From the NCBI GenBank assembly GCA_944800085.1, contig CALYLO010000018.1:1-64000 (forward strand): a DNA stretch of 64,000 nucleotides, read 5' to 3'. Position 1 is the stretch's first letter, and each line of letters begins with the position of its first letter. The notes under the pieces were generated by a model. It had not been told where the DNA came from. It saw nothing but the letters and a program-made list of their open reading frames with translations, and made no database searches. The translations under genes and the position numbers were made by a program. This document shows, one piece after another, positions 32,056 to 40,860 of the stretch. Origin of the DNA: Paenibacillus melissococcoides (GTDB taxonomy: Bacteria; Bacillota; Bacilli; Paenibacillales; Paenibacillaceae).

Positions 32056-32634
32056 TTACGGCTTCGCTGCGGGAGCCGCTTCCTTCATCCGCTCATACTC
32101 GCTCTTCAGCATACCGTAGATAAGTTCATCATGGTGCCGGCCCTGGGCGAATATCATATGCCGCACCCGCCCCTCCAGCTTGAATCCCAACCGTTCATGG
32201 AGCCGGGCCGAGGCTTCATTGAACGAATATACCTGGACTGTCGCCTTCTCATAGCGCAGCTCCTCGAAAAAGTAGCGCAGCAGAATCCGCACCGCATCCG
32301 AAGCGTAGCCTCGGCGCCAATGCTGCCGGAAGATGGCGACTCCATACTTGAACGTACCGTTCCGCGGACCGCAGCTCTGGGAGATGATGGTGCCAACCAA
32401 CTGCCCGTCCAGCGTCTCAATCGCCAGCCTCATGTTGTCGCCGTCGGGATGTCTGGCCGCCTCCCTTTCCGTCCATCCCCGGGTCCCTTCCTCGGAACGC
32501 GGCATTTAGATCGCGTCGCACAGCCGGGCCGCTTCCGAGTTCTGATCGTTGCGATGGAAGCATTCCCAATCGCCAGGGACGATGGCGCGCAGCCGCACGA
32601 ACCGGCCTTCCCATACATTATGCGGGGATGTCAT
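32056..32634 (-). pseudogene. GNAT acetyltransferase interrupted by one in-frame stop
   Basis: From ATG 32634 (site AGGAGG) 42 codons read MTSPHNVWEGRFVRLRAIVP and end RLCDAI, then TAA (32506-32508), and the same frame resumes at once with ATG 32505 for 149 codons. The whole 192 residues form a RimJ/RimL-type N-acetyltransferase: FKYGVAIFRQHWRRGYASDA holds the acetyl-CoA loop and YSFNEASARLHERLGFKLEG the last strands. A tyrosine codon is likely expected at the TAA. The stop-ATG junction could allow restart, but the N-terminal strand would be separate. Confidence 0.78.
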
Positions 32635-32639
32635 CGAAA

Positions 32640-32955
32640 ACCCTCCTCATCGAATAGGTGAAAGTCCTGGTAGATCGACTTCCAGACTTGCCGACGGCAG
32701 CCTTGAGCGAGTCTATTTCTCTCCCCTGCCGCACCTGCCGCTCCGCCCCTTCCCGTTGCCGTCGTGTGCGGGCTCCCGGGAGATTACGATTATTTTACCA
32801 TGGCTATTGAATCATTGGGATCGGTTACATGCATTCACTCCGGTTGAAGGCCCCCCATGGATTGACAATGGTAGTACAATAAAGATTGTTATCATGATTA
32901 ATCTATTTCATAGACCGTAGATCAGAGATTTTATAAGTTTGAAGGGGTAGTACAG
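32640..32955. other. Intergenic region upstream of yedE-like gene
   Basis: About 315 bases without a gene. It contains TTGACA at 32862-32867 in an AT-rich stretch before the yedE-like gene, a possible -35 element, but no clear -10 at 17 bases. Nothing else recognised. Confidence 0.35.
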
Positions 32956-34155
32956 ATGAAATCCAAGCTAGACAAAGTGTTCAACCAGTATTGGAGCCCT
33001 TATGCCGCCATGGGCATTGCCGGCATCCTCAGCGCGGCGTACTTCGGGATCACCGGAACCGTATGGGCGGTCACCGGCGAATTCACCCGTCTGGGCGGCC
33101 ACATCTTGGAGATGTTCGGCGTCGATATTTCCGATTGGGCTTACTTTAATCTGATTCATATGGACGGTACGACATGGAGCCGGACGGACGGCTGGATTGT
33201 ATGGGGCATGTTCATCGGCGCGCTGATGATGATTTTGTTCAGCAACAATTTCAAAATTCGCGCTCCGCGGCAGAAGCGCCGCTTCGTTCAAGGGCTGATC
33301 GGCGGCATCATCGCAGGGGCGGGGGCGCGGCTGGCGCTCGGCTGCAACCTGGCCGCCTTCTTCACCGGCGTTCCCCAATTCTCGCTCCATTCCTGGATCT
33401 TTATCGTGGCGACGGGAGCGGGGACGTATCTTGGCACGAAGGTCGTCAACACCGCCTGGTGGAAGGGCAAGCCTGCCCTGCAGCGCGGCGGAGCGGCGGC
33501 GCGTCCCGCGAAGGCCCGCAAGATTCAGCCGTATGTCGGCGGTCTGCTTGCGCTGCTGTATGCGGGATTGATCGTCTATTTCTTCCTCTCCGGCCGCACG
33601 ATGCTGGGCGTGGCCGCCATATTCGGCGCCGCCTTCGGCATTCTGATTGAGAGAGGGCAGATCTGCTTCACGTCCGCCTTCCGCGATCTCTGGATTAGCG
33701 GCCGCGCGACGATGACGAAGGCGATCACGGCCGGGATGGCCGTCAGCTCCGCGGCGACCCTCATCATCATTCTCGTGTACGGCATGGAGCCGATCACGAA
33801 GATTGCGGCGCCGAGCACCTTCATCGGCGGTGTCCTGTTCGGCCTCGGCATCGTCATGGCCGGCGGCTGCGAGACCGGCATGATGTACCGCCTCATGGAA
33901 GGACAGGTCGTCTTCCTTCCGGTATTCATCGGCAACATTATCGGGGCGACCGGACTGGCCTATGCATGGGATCATCTCGGCGTATACAACTTGCTCGTGA
34001 AGAGCGGTTCGCCAATCAATCTAATTGACGTCATGGGGCCAGCCGGCGCGCTTATCGCGACGCTGCTTCTGCTGGGCATCGGCTTCCTTATCGCCGTGTA
34101 TTGGCAGAAAAACTACCGCTTCGGCGTCGGATTCAATTACAAGAAAGGAGCATGA
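32956..34155 (+). CDS. YedE/YeeE-family sulfur or selenium transporter (YedE/FdhT type)
   Basis: A 399-residue membrane protein with about ten helices in two YeeE/YedE repeats. Conserved cysteine motifs of the family are present: ALGCNLAAFF, RGQICFTSAFRD and GGCETGMMYR. Related YeeE transports thiosulfate; the YedE/FdhT branch is linked to selenium metabolism. The next gene, three bases downstream, encodes a TusA-type sulfur carrier, the usual partner. It likely passes a sulfur or selenium species to that carrier. No other selenium gene is visible here. Confidence 0.88.
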   Translation: MKSKLDKVFNQYWSPYAAMGIAGILSAAYFGITGTVWAVTGEFTRLGGHILEMFGVDISDWAYFNLIHMDGTTWSRTDGWIVWGMFIGALMMILFSNNFKIRAPRQKRRFVQGLIGGIIAGAGARLALGCNLAAFFTGVPQFSLHSWIFIVATGAGTYLGTKVVNTAWWKGKPALQRGGAAARPAKARKIQPYVGGLLALLYAGLIVYFFLSGRTMLGVAAIFGAAFGILIERGQICFTSAFRDLWISGRATMTKAITAGMAVSSAATLIIILVYGMEPITKIAAPSTFIGGVLFGLGIVMAGGCETGMMYRLMEGQVVFLPVFIGNIIGATGLAYAWDHLGVYNLLVKSGSPINLIDVMGPAGALIATLLLLGIGFLIAVYWQKNYRFGVGFNYKKGA

Positions 34156-34158
34156 CTT

Positions 34159-34386
34159 ATGACTGTCGATTTCACGTTGGATCTGCGAGGAGAACCATGC
34201 CCGTATCCGGTGATTTACACGTTGGAGACGCTGCAAGGGATGAAGAAAGGCCAACTGCTGCAAGTCATCGCCGACTGTCCTGCCGCCTTCCGGAACGTGC
34301 CGGAGGAAGTCGTCAAGCACGGCTACACGATGGCGCAGGAGCCTGTGCGGAACGGTCAGGAGTTCACGTTCTATATTACCGCTTAA
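34159..34386 (+). CDS. TusA/YedF-like sulfur carrier protein
   Basis: A 75-residue SirA/TusA-fold protein: LDLRGEPCPYPVIYTLETLQ contains the CPxP motif whose Cys carries persulfide (Cys14), followed by the strand GQLLQVIADCPAAFRNVPEE. It is coupled to the yedE-like gene (three-base gap, AAAGGAG site). TusA proteins receive sulfur (or selenium) from a transporter or desulfurase and pass it on. Function in this operon is inferred from the pairing. Confidence 0.9.
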   Translation: MTVDFTLDLRGEPCPYPVIYTLETLQGMKKGQLLQVIADCPAAFRNVPEEVVKHGYTMAQEPVRNGQEFTFYITA

Positions 34387-34529
34387 TTGGCATCGGGAGA
34401 GCGCGGCCTGCAGAGAGTGCGATGACAGAAAGGGAATGTCTCACAGGCACTGCAAAATGATGGAGATGACGAGTGAACAGAGAGTGCGGATGCGGGAAAA
34501 ACGGCGGCGCGCAAACCGGTCGAAGATGG

Positions 34530-34735
34530 ATGAAGCAGTGAAATGCTGCGTGCATGCATCAATTTCTGCTCTTTAAGCCGCGATTTGATGAAATTCCTGC
34601 AAAAGTACATGATGTTCATCGATTTTTGTCTTTTATCGATTGGATAGTCAGAAATTGATGCCGTTTTGCAGGATTCCCTGTAACGGAGTACACGTCATAA
34701 AGGAAAAGTGTAATTTTGCAGTTTTCGGCGAGTCG
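34530..34735. repeat. Dispersed ~200-bp intergenic repeat, copy A
   Basis: This stretch aligns imperfectly with 58790-58985. The longest exact match is TTTGATGAAATTCCTGCAAAAGTACA (26 bases, given here in two parts: TTTGATGAAATT and CCTGCAAAAGTACA) at about 34584-34609, followed by shared TCGATTTTTG-like, TTTTGCAGGA, CCTGTAA and CGTCATAAAGGAAAA blocks. Neither copy encodes a protein. Both lie in intergenic DNA. The left part of the repeat is more diverged here than in copy B. Confidence 0.65.
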
Positions 34736-34748
34736 AGCTTTGAGAATC

Positions 34749-34802
34749 AAGGGGGGCTGTCTCACTATAGTGAAATACTACTTTTGGGACACCCCCCTTT
34801 TT
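34749..34802. terminator. Long G6/C6 hairpin terminator
   Basis: AAGGGGGG (34749-34756) pairs with CCCCCCTT (34792-34799), with inner TGTC/GACA and CAC/GTG stems and a T-run on the plus side. It ends yedE-tusA transcription and probably the convergent reductase transcript. The hairpin also resembles short palindromic mobile sequences common in Paenibacillus. Confidence 0.65.
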
Positions 34803-34819
34803 CACATTCCCGTATGGGT

Positions 34820-35872
34820 CTAGTTATTGATCATCTGCTTCACGAGCTCGCGATTGCGCTGCTTGAACAAGTCGTTGTGCGAAGAGACCATCCCATAGCT
34901 GTTCGCATCCGGCTGAATGAACTGCTTCGCCTTGTTCACCGCGTTGGCCGCATCCTGGAAGGCGCCCGCGATCAGATGCAGCTTCCCTTCATGGTGCAAT
35001 ATATCGCCTGCCGCATACAGGCCGGGAATGGAGGACTCGCTGTTCGCATTGCCTTTGACATAGAAATCGTCCACCATCTCAATCTTCAGTTCGCTGTTGC
35101 CGAGCAGGGAGCTGTCCCGCTCATAGCCATGGTTGATGATCACCTCATCGATAGCCAGGCTTGTCGTCTCTCCGGCCGCATGGTTGGTCAGCTCCACGCG
35201 CTCAATCACTTCATGATTGGCGCTCGCAATCAGCTTCGTAATCGTCATATTGAAGTAGCATTCGACGGAGCTGTTCTTCAGTTGGGTCACCTGCGCTTCA
35301 TGGCCCGACAGCTCTTCCTTGCGGTAGGTCAAGTACACCTTCTTCGCGATAGGCTCCAATTCATTGGCCCAATCGATCGCCGCGTTCCCGCCGCCCGAGA
35401 TGATGACCGTCTTATCCTTGAAATGCCGGAGCGACTTGACCGTATAGTTCAGATTCGATACCTCGAACCGTTCGGCGCCTTCGATCTCCAGCTTCTGCGG
35501 AGTGAGGATCCCGCCGCCGATCGCGGCGATGACCGTCTTGGAATAATGCTTCCTGCCGGAAGCCGCATCAAGCACGAAGAGGCCGTCTTCATTTTTGGAA
35601 ATGGACACGATTTTCTCATTCAGCACCACTTCCGGATCGAAGGTTAAGCCCTGCTTCACCATCTGCTCAATTAATTGCGCCCCGGGAACCGGCGTTACCC
35701 CGCCGACATCCCAGATCATTTTCTCCGGGTAGACATGGACCTTGCCGCCCAGACGGGGCTGATACTCGATCAGCTTCGTCTTCATCTCCCGCAAGCCGCT
35801 ATAGAAAGCCGAGAACAGCCCTGCCGGGCCTCCGCCAATTATCGTCACATCAAAGCATTCGTGCTGCGTCAA
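34820..35872 (-). CDS. Ferredoxin/flavodoxin-NADP reductase, TrxB-like (YumC type)
   Basis: About 350 residues from TTG 35872 (site GGGAG); the longer frame to 35986 runs through a Fur box and promoter and is not real. FAD motif DVTIIGGGPAGLFSAFYSG, the LGGKVHVYPEK segment, NADPH motif VIISGGGNAAIDWA and the C-terminal FAD motif GLYAAGDILHHEGKLHLIAG fit the YumC/type 2 FNR family, which lacks the CxxC of thioredoxin reductase. It supplies reduced ferredoxin or flavodoxin. Fur control suggests use in siderophore iron release or low-iron metabolism. Confidence 0.85.
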   Translation of the reverse strand: MTQHECFDVTIIGGGPAGLFSAFYSGLREMKTKLIEYQPRLGGKVHVYPEKMIWDVGGVTPVPGAQLIEQMVKQGLTFDPEVVLNEKIVSISKNEDGLFVLDAASGRKHYSKTVIAAIGGGILTPQKLEIEGAERFEVSNLNYTVKSLRHFKDKTVIISGGGNAAIDWANELEPIAKKVYLTYRKEELSGHEAQVTQLKNSSVECYFNMTITKLIASANHEVIERVELTNHAAGETTSLAIDEVIINHGYERDSSLLGNSELKIEMVDDFYVKGNANSESSIPGLYAAGDILHHEGKLHLIAGAFQDAANAVNKAKQFIQPDANSYGMVSSHNDLFKQRNRELVKQMINN

Positions 35873-35906
35873 TCCGATCACTCCCGCATCGTATTCTAAT
35901 TGTAAT

Positions 35907-35921
35907 TGATTATCATTATCA
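35907..35921. promoter_or_regulatory. Fur box upstream of the reductase gene
   Basis: TGATTATCATTATCA differs at one position from the Bacillus 7-1-7 Fur consensus TGATAATNATTATCA. It lies 35 bases upstream of the reductase start. Confidence 0.8.
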
Positions 35922-35964
35922 ATTAGTATATATATCTTGCCTACCCTATACAAGCGAAAAACTA

Positions 35965-36026
35965 TTGACAGTTGAAAAGGAGGCAAACTATAGTAAGATC
36001 ATATTCGATACTGATAATCATTATCA
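35965..36026 (+). promoter_or_regulatory. Promoter and perfect Fur box of the siderophore operon
   Basis: -35 TTGACA (35965-35970) and -10 TATAGT (35989-35994) are 18 bases apart. A perfect 7-1-7 Fur box TGATAATCATTATCA is at 36012-36026, just downstream of the start site, where bound Fur would block transcription when iron is plentiful. Confidence 0.85.
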
Positions 36027-36061
36027 ATAATTATTCTATTTTACTCTATGGAGGTTGCATC

Positions 36062-36850
36062 ATGGCTCGCCTATATACCGAAGCCTTAAATATTGGCTAT
36101 GGTGAACGTCTCATCGTCAAGGATCTGAGCGTCACGATTCCCGACAAAAAAATCACCACGATTATCGGCTCGAATGGCTGCGGGAAATCGACCTTGCTGA
36201 AAGCGATCACCCGCATCATTTCCCATCAATCGGGCTCCGTCATTCTGGACGGCAAAAATATCGCAAGCGAGAATACGAAGCTGCTGGCGAAGAAGATGGC
36301 GATACTTCCCCAATCCCCGGAGAGCGCGAGCGGACTGACGGTCGGAGAGCTGGTCTCCTATGGCCGCTTCCCGTATCAGAAAGGGTTCGGGCGCCTGACC
36401 AAAAAGGATCTCGACGTCATCGACTGGGCGCTGGAGGTCACCGGCACGAAGGAGTTCAAGCACCGCACGGTCGACGCGCTCTCCGGCGGCCAGCGCCAAC
36501 GCGTCTGGATTGCGATGGCCCTGGCGCAGGAGACCGATATCATTTTCCTTGATGAACCGACTACGTATCTCGATATGGCGCACCAGCTGGAGGTCCTGGA
36601 GCTGCTGCAAAAATTGAACCGCGAGCAAGAGCGCACCATCGTCATGGTGCTTCATGACTTGAACCAGGCGGCCCGCTTCGCCGACTATATGATAGCGATG
36701 AAGGACGGCCGCATCATCAAGGCTGGAGACTGCGAAGAGGTTATGCACCACGACGTGCTGAAGCAAGTGTTCCATATCGATGCCGAGATCGGCCGCGATC
36801 CGCGAACAGACAAGCCGATGTGCGTCACCTATAACCTGGCCACCGTGTAG
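36062..36850 (+). CDS. Iron-siderophore ABC transporter ATP-binding protein
   Basis: 262 residues from ATG 36062 (site TGGAGG). FecE/FhuC/YusV-type ATPase with Walker A GSNGCGKST, signature LSGGQRQR, Walker B IIFLDEPT and H-loop VLHDLN. It powers siderophore uptake. First gene of a four-gene operon: ATPase, binding lipoprotein, two permeases. Directly behind a Fur box, so iron-repressed. A YusV-like ATPase can serve several uptake systems. Confidence 0.93.
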   Translation: MARLYTEALNIGYGERLIVKDLSVTIPDKKITTIIGSNGCGKSTLLKAITRIISHQSGSVILDGKNIASENTKLLAKKMAILPQSPESASGLTVGELVSYGRFPYQKGFGRLTKKDLDVIDWALEVTGTKEFKHRTVDALSGGQRQRVWIAMALAQETDIIFLDEPTTYLDMAHQLEVLELLQKLNREQERTIVMVLHDLNQAARFADYMIAMKDGRIIKAGDCEEVMHHDVLKQVFHIDAEIGRDPRTDKPMCVTYNLATV

Positions 36851-36868
36851 AAGAAGGAGAACATTACG

Positions 36869-37804
36869 ATGAAAAAAGCAATTATCCCGTTTATTCTGCT
36901 CTGCCTGCTGCTCGCAACGGCCTGCAGCAACGGCTCAAATAAGAGCGGCAGCCCCGCCCCTACGGACGCTCAACCGGAGACAAGCGGCTCAGGCACGATC
37001 ACGTATCAATCGGAGAACGGACCCGTCGAGGTGCCGGCTCATCCGGAGCGCGTCGTCGTTCTGTCCTCCTTCGCGGGCAATCTGATGGCCCTGGACGTCA
37101 ATCTCGTCGGCGTGGACTCCTGGTCGAAGATGAATCCGCGCTTCGAAGCGAAGCTGAAGGACGTCCAGGAAGTATCCGATGAAACTCTGGAGAAAATCAT
37201 CGAGCTGCAGCCCGATCTCATCATCGGCCTGTCCACGATCAAAAATGTCGATAAGCTGAAGCAAATTGCCCCTACCGTCACCTTTACCTATGGCAAAGTG
37301 GATTATTTGACTCAGCATATCGAGATCGGCAAGCTGCTGAACAAGGAGAAGGAAGCCCAGGACTGGGTGGACGATTTCAAGAAGCGGACGCAGCAGGCGG
37401 GCGAAGAGATTCAGGCGAAGATCGGCAAGGATGCTACGGTCTCTGTCCTGGAGAAGTTCGACAAGCAGATCTACGTCTTCGGCGATAACTGGGGGCGCGG
37501 CACCGAGATCCTGTACCAGGCGATGCATCTGAATATGCCGGACAAGGTCAAGGAAATGGCGCTCAAGGACGGTTATTATGCCGTATCGCTGGAAGTGCTG
37601 CCCGAATTTGCGGGCGACTATGTCATTCTGAGCAAGAACAGCGATGCCGACAATTCGTTCCAGAACACGGACACGTATAAAAATATTCCTGCGGTGAAGA
37701 ACAACCGGCTGTTCGAGGTCAATGCGAAGGAATTCTACTTCAACGACCCGTTGACGCTTGATTTCCAATTGGACTTCTTCCGCAAGAGCTTCCTTGGACA
37801 ATAA
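36869..37804 (+). CDS. Iron-siderophore-binding lipoprotein
   Basis: A 311-residue substrate-binding protein with lipobox LLATACSN (Cys about 19), anchoring it outside the membrane. The PBP class III fold shows VEVPAHPERVVVLSSFAGNL, then ALDVNLVGVDSW, LQPDLIIGLS and the closing FYFNDPLTLDFQLDF. It captures Fe-siderophore for the adjacent FecCD permeases. Site AAGAAGGAG before ATG. Ligand class (hydroxamate or catecholate) cannot be told from sequence alone. Confidence 0.92.
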   Translation: MKKAIIPFILLCLLLATACSNGSNKSGSPAPTDAQPETSGSGTITYQSENGPVEVPAHPERVVVLSSFAGNLMALDVNLVGVDSWSKMNPRFEAKLKDVQEVSDETLEKIIELQPDLIIGLSTIKNVDKLKQIAPTVTFTYGKVDYLTQHIEIGKLLNKEKEAQDWVDDFKKRTQQAGEEIQAKIGKDATVSVLEKFDKQIYVFGDNWGRGTEILYQAMHLNMPDKVKEMALKDGYYAVSLEVLPEFAGDYVILSKNSDADNSFQNTDTYKNIPAVKNNRLFEVNAKEFYFNDPLTLDFQLDFFRKSFLGQ

Positions 37805-37870
37805 TGCGGAGAAGAGGGCTCTGCTCCGTGATCTCTTGCCATGAATCTACTACAGAAAAGATGAGAAACG

Positions 37871-38881
37871 ATGATGAAGGAAACGAAACGCTCCCTCCCC
37901 TTTACGCACAAATGGCTGGCCGGATTGCTGTTCTTCGCCGCAATGTTCCTCGTCGCGATGCGGTTCGGCGCAGCCGACACGACACTTCAGGATGTCTGGC
38001 TGGCCTTGACGTCCCGCGCCGCGAATGAGCATATTGCGCTGATCCAGGAGATCCGGCTGCCGCGGGAGATCGCCGCGATCGCCGTCGGCGCGGCCCTGGC
38101 CGTGGCCGGCGCCATCATGCAGGGCATGACGAGGAATCCGCTGGCCGATCCCGGCCTGCTCGGGCTGACGGCCGGCGCCAATGCCGCCCTGGCCATCGCC
38201 ATCGCGCTCCTCCCGGGAGCCGGATACTTGACAATGGTAGGGGCTTGCTTCCTCGGAGCGGCGGCAGGAGCCGGCCTGGTGTTCGGGATCGGCGCCCTGC
38301 GCCGGGGCGGCTTCTCCCCTCTGCGGATGGTGCTGGCCGGAGCGGCCGTCTCTGCGCTGCTGTACGCGATCGCCGAAGGCGTGGCTCTTTATTTTAAAAT
38401 ATCGAAGGATGTGTCGATGTGGACCGCCGGCGGCTTGAACGGCATGTCCTGGGTACAGCTGCAAGCGGTGGGGCCGTTCATTGTCCTCGGCCTTGTCATT
38501 GCGCTGCTATTGGCGAGACAGCTTACCATTCTCAGCCTGAATGAGGAGGTGGCGGTCGGACTCGGACAGAAGACGAACCGCATCAAGGCGCTTCTGTTCG
38601 CCGTCATCGTACTGCTCGCCGGGGCCTCCGTCGCTCTGGTCGGCAATCTGACCTTCATCGGCCTGATGATTCCTCATATCGTCCGCGCCATCGTCGGGAC
38701 CGATTACCGCTATGTGCTGCCGATGTCGGCCATTCTAGGCGCATCCTTCATGCTGCTGGCCGACACGTTGGGACGAACCATCCATGCGCCGTATGAGACG
38801 CCGGTCGCGGCGATTGTCGCCATCATCGGCCTGCCGTTCTTCCTACTCATCGTGCATAAGGGAGGGAAGGCATTCTCATGA
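37871..38881 (+). CDS. Iron-siderophore ABC permease, FecCD family (first)
   Basis: A 336-residue FecCD permease with about ten helices. Family blocks: IRLPREIAAIAVGAALAVAG, then MQGMTRNPLADPGLLGLTAG, and the ATPase-coupling GNLTFIGLMIPHIVRAIVG. It forms the membrane channel with the next gene product. Its stop overlaps the start of the second permease by four bases (ATGA), consistent with equal expression. Confidence 0.93.
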   Translation: MMKETKRSLPFTHKWLAGLLFFAAMFLVAMRFGAADTTLQDVWLALTSRAANEHIALIQEIRLPREIAAIAVGAALAVAGAIMQGMTRNPLADPGLLGLTAGANAALAIAIALLPGAGYLTMVGACFLGAAAGAGLVFGIGALRRGGFSPLRMVLAGAAVSALLYAIAEGVALYFKISKDVSMWTAGGLNGMSWVQLQAVGPFIVLGLVIALLLARQLTILSLNEEVAVGLGQKTNRIKALLFAVIVLLAGASVALVGNLTFIGLMIPHIVRAIVGTDYRYVLPMSAILGASFMLLADTLGRTIHAPYETPVAAIVAIIGLPFFLLIVHKGGKAFS

Positions 38882-39885
38882 TCGAACCCGCTCTGCGCCT
38901 TAGACAGCGCCTTATCGTCTCGAGCCTGCTGGCTCTTATCGTCATCACGATCGTGATCGGCATGGGGATGGGCTATGCCTCGCTGTCCTACGACAGATTG
39001 ATCCCGACGATTCTCGGGCAGGGCAGCTTCAAGGAGGAGTTTGTCTTATTTTCCGTTCGTCTGCCGCGCATTCTCATCACGCTGCTGGCCGGGATGGGTC
39101 TGGCGCTGTCCGGGGCGATACTGCAAGGCATCACGCGCAATGATCTGGCCGATCCCGGCATCGTCGGCATCAACTCGGGAGCCGGCGTCGGTGTGGCGGC
39201 GTTCTTTTTGTTCTTTCCGGTGAATGCCGGATCGTTCGTATACATGCTCCCGCTGGTCGCCTTCGCGGGCGCGCTGCTTACCGCCTGCTGCATCTATCTG
39301 TTCTCATACAAGAGACAGCTAGGCTTGCAGCCGATTCGGCTCGTGCTGACCGGCGTCGGCTTCTCCATGGCGCTGTCCGGGGTCATGATCGTCCTGATCT
39401 CCTCGGCGGAGCGCGCCAAGGTCGACTTTATCGCCAAATGGCTCGCGGGAAACATCTGGGGAACGGACTGGCCGTTCATCGGGGCGCTTCTCCCCTGGCT
39501 GATCGTCCTGATTCCGTTCACGCTGTATAAGGCCAACCGCCTGAATGTGCTCGCCCTTAGCGAGCCTGTCGCCATCGGGCTCGGGATGCCGCTGAACAAG
39601 GAGCGGCTCGTCCTCCTGTTCGCCGCGGTCGCGCTGGCCGCGTCCGCCGTCTCCGTCACCGGGGGCATCGCCTTCATCGGTCTGATGGCGCCGCATATCG
39701 CCAAAGCGATGGTCGGCCCGCGGCATCAGCTCTTCCTCCCCGTCGCCATTCTGATGGGCGGCTGGCTGCTGCTGGTTGCCGACACGATCGGCCGCCAACT
39801 GACGGATCCCGACGGCATCGCCGCAGGCATTATGGTCGCCTTCATCGGCGCGCCGTACTTCATCTATTTGCTGCTGAAGAAATAA
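38878..39885 (+). CDS. Iron-siderophore ABC permease, FecCD family (second)
   Basis: A 335-residue partner permease with the same family blocks: VRLPRILITLLAGMGLALSG, then LQGITRNDLADPGIVGINSG, and GGIAFIGLMAPHIAKAMVGP. It completes the heterodimeric channel. Last gene of the operon; a perfect 15-bp hairpin terminator follows. Confidence 0.93.
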   Translation: MIEPALRLRQRLIVSSLLALIVITIVIGMGMGYASLSYDRLIPTILGQGSFKEEFVLFSVRLPRILITLLAGMGLALSGAILQGITRNDLADPGIVGINSGAGVGVAAFFLFFPVNAGSFVYMLPLVAFAGALLTACCIYLFSYKRQLGLQPIRLVLTGVGFSMALSGVMIVLISSAERAKVDFIAKWLAGNIWGTDWPFIGALLPWLIVLIPFTLYKANRLNVLALSEPVAIGLGMPLNKERLVLLFAAVALAASAVSVTGGIAFIGLMAPHIAKAMVGPRHQLFLPVAILMGGWLLLVADTIGRQLTDPDGIAAGIMVAFIGAPYFIYLLLKK

Positions 39886-39895
39886 ATGCTTATGC

Positions 39896-39937
39896 CACAA
39901 ATCCCTTGAGTCCGTCCGGATGCTCAAGGGATTTGTG
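39896..39937 (+). terminator. Terminator of the siderophore operon
   Basis: CACAAATCCCTTGAG (39896-39910) pairs perfectly with CTCAAGGGATTTGTG (39923-39937). Convergent sir2 gene follows, so it may act both ways. Confidence 0.82.
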
Positions 39938-39953
39938 ACATTGGAGGGCGAGA

Positions 39954-40694
39954 TTATTCGTGCAGCAGCCGGGCCAACTGTATGTCCGTCCAGCGCAGCA
40001 CCTCGCCAATCGAATCGCGGATGATCAGATTGGCTGCTCCATCCGCAGGGGTCGGCTCCCGGTTCACAATGACGAGCCGGGCGCCGCGCTCCTTGGCGAG
40101 CCGCGGGAATTGATTGGCCGGACTGACCTGCAGCGAGGAGCCGAGGACGAGAAGCAGCTCCACGCCGTCCAGCATCGCATCGGCCCGGGCGAGCTCCCGC
40201 TCCGGCAGCCATTCCCCGAACAGCACGATATTCGGGCGCACCCGCCCGCCGCAGCCATTCTTTACGCAGCGGGTCAGCCGCTTCGGCTCCACATAATCGG
40301 TGCAGGGATACTGCGTCTGGCAAGTCATGCACCGGAGGGTGCCCAGGTCGCCGTGCAGCTTCGCGATGGCCGACGTCCCGGCCTGCTCGTGATAATTTTC
40401 CACGTTCTGCGTGATGACGCCGTGGATCACGCCTCTTCGCTCCCAATCGGCCAATATCCGATGCCCGGGGTTCGGCCCATGCTTCCGCATCTCCCCGATT
40501 CGCCACCGGTAGAACCGGGCGAATTCGTCATGGTTCTCCTCCATCGCGTCCAGGCTGGCTAATGCCGCCGGGTCCCGATCGTTCCACATCCCTCTGTCCG
40601 CAGACCGGAAATCCTGCAGTCCGCTCTCGGTCGACATGCCCGCTCCCGAAAATACGACCGTCGACGCCGATTCGTTCAGCCATTTTGCAAGCAT
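39954..40694 (-). CDS. NAD-dependent protein deacylase, Sir2 family
   Basis: A 246-residue class III deacylase. NAD-binding GAGMSTESGLQDFRS (about 17-31), TQNVENYHEQAGT (a variant of TQNIDxLHxxAG), catalytic His in KLHGD (H114) and four zinc cysteines (CMTC near 122 and 125, then CVKNGC). It removes acyl groups from lysines using NAD. The VEN instead of ID in the TQN motif is uncommon. The ATG has an AAGGAGG site. Monocistronic. Confidence 0.9.
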   Translation of the reverse strand: MLAKWLNESASTVVFSGAGMSTESGLQDFRSADRGMWNDRDPAALASLDAMEENHDEFARFYRWRIGEMRKHGPNPGHRILADWERRGVIHGVITQNVENYHEQAGTSAIAKLHGDLGTLRCMTCQTQYPCTDYVEPKRLTRCVKNGCGGRVRPNIVLFGEWLPERELARADAMLDGVELLLVLGSSLQVSPANQFPRLAKERGARLVIVNREPTPADGAANLIIRDSIGEVLRWTDIQLARLLHE

Positions 40695-40860
40695 GAGATG
40701 CCTCCTTCCGATGATAACGTATTTTTTTACTATACAATACCCTTCAACTTATTGGAATACAATCCATACGATGGAAGCTACCACAAGGAGCCGGGGATTA
40801 CGGGCAGCAAAAAACGGAGCCGCATCCACGGCCCCGCTTCTTGAAGTCGAAATATGAACC

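Noticed and set aside
34749..34802. Considered as a MITE or IS end because of its long G6/C6 palindrome
   Set aside because: Only one copy in the window and it sits exactly between convergent gene ends with a T-run; a terminator is the simpler reading.
35873..35986. N-terminal extension of the ferredoxin-NADP reductase
   Set aside because: The extension passes through a Fur box and lies past a good TTG start; it does not match the family N-terminus.
39319..40506. 395-codon frame spanning the permease end and the Sir2 gene
   Set aside because: Overlaps two secure genes in another frame, arginine- and aspartate-rich as expected of a shadow frame.
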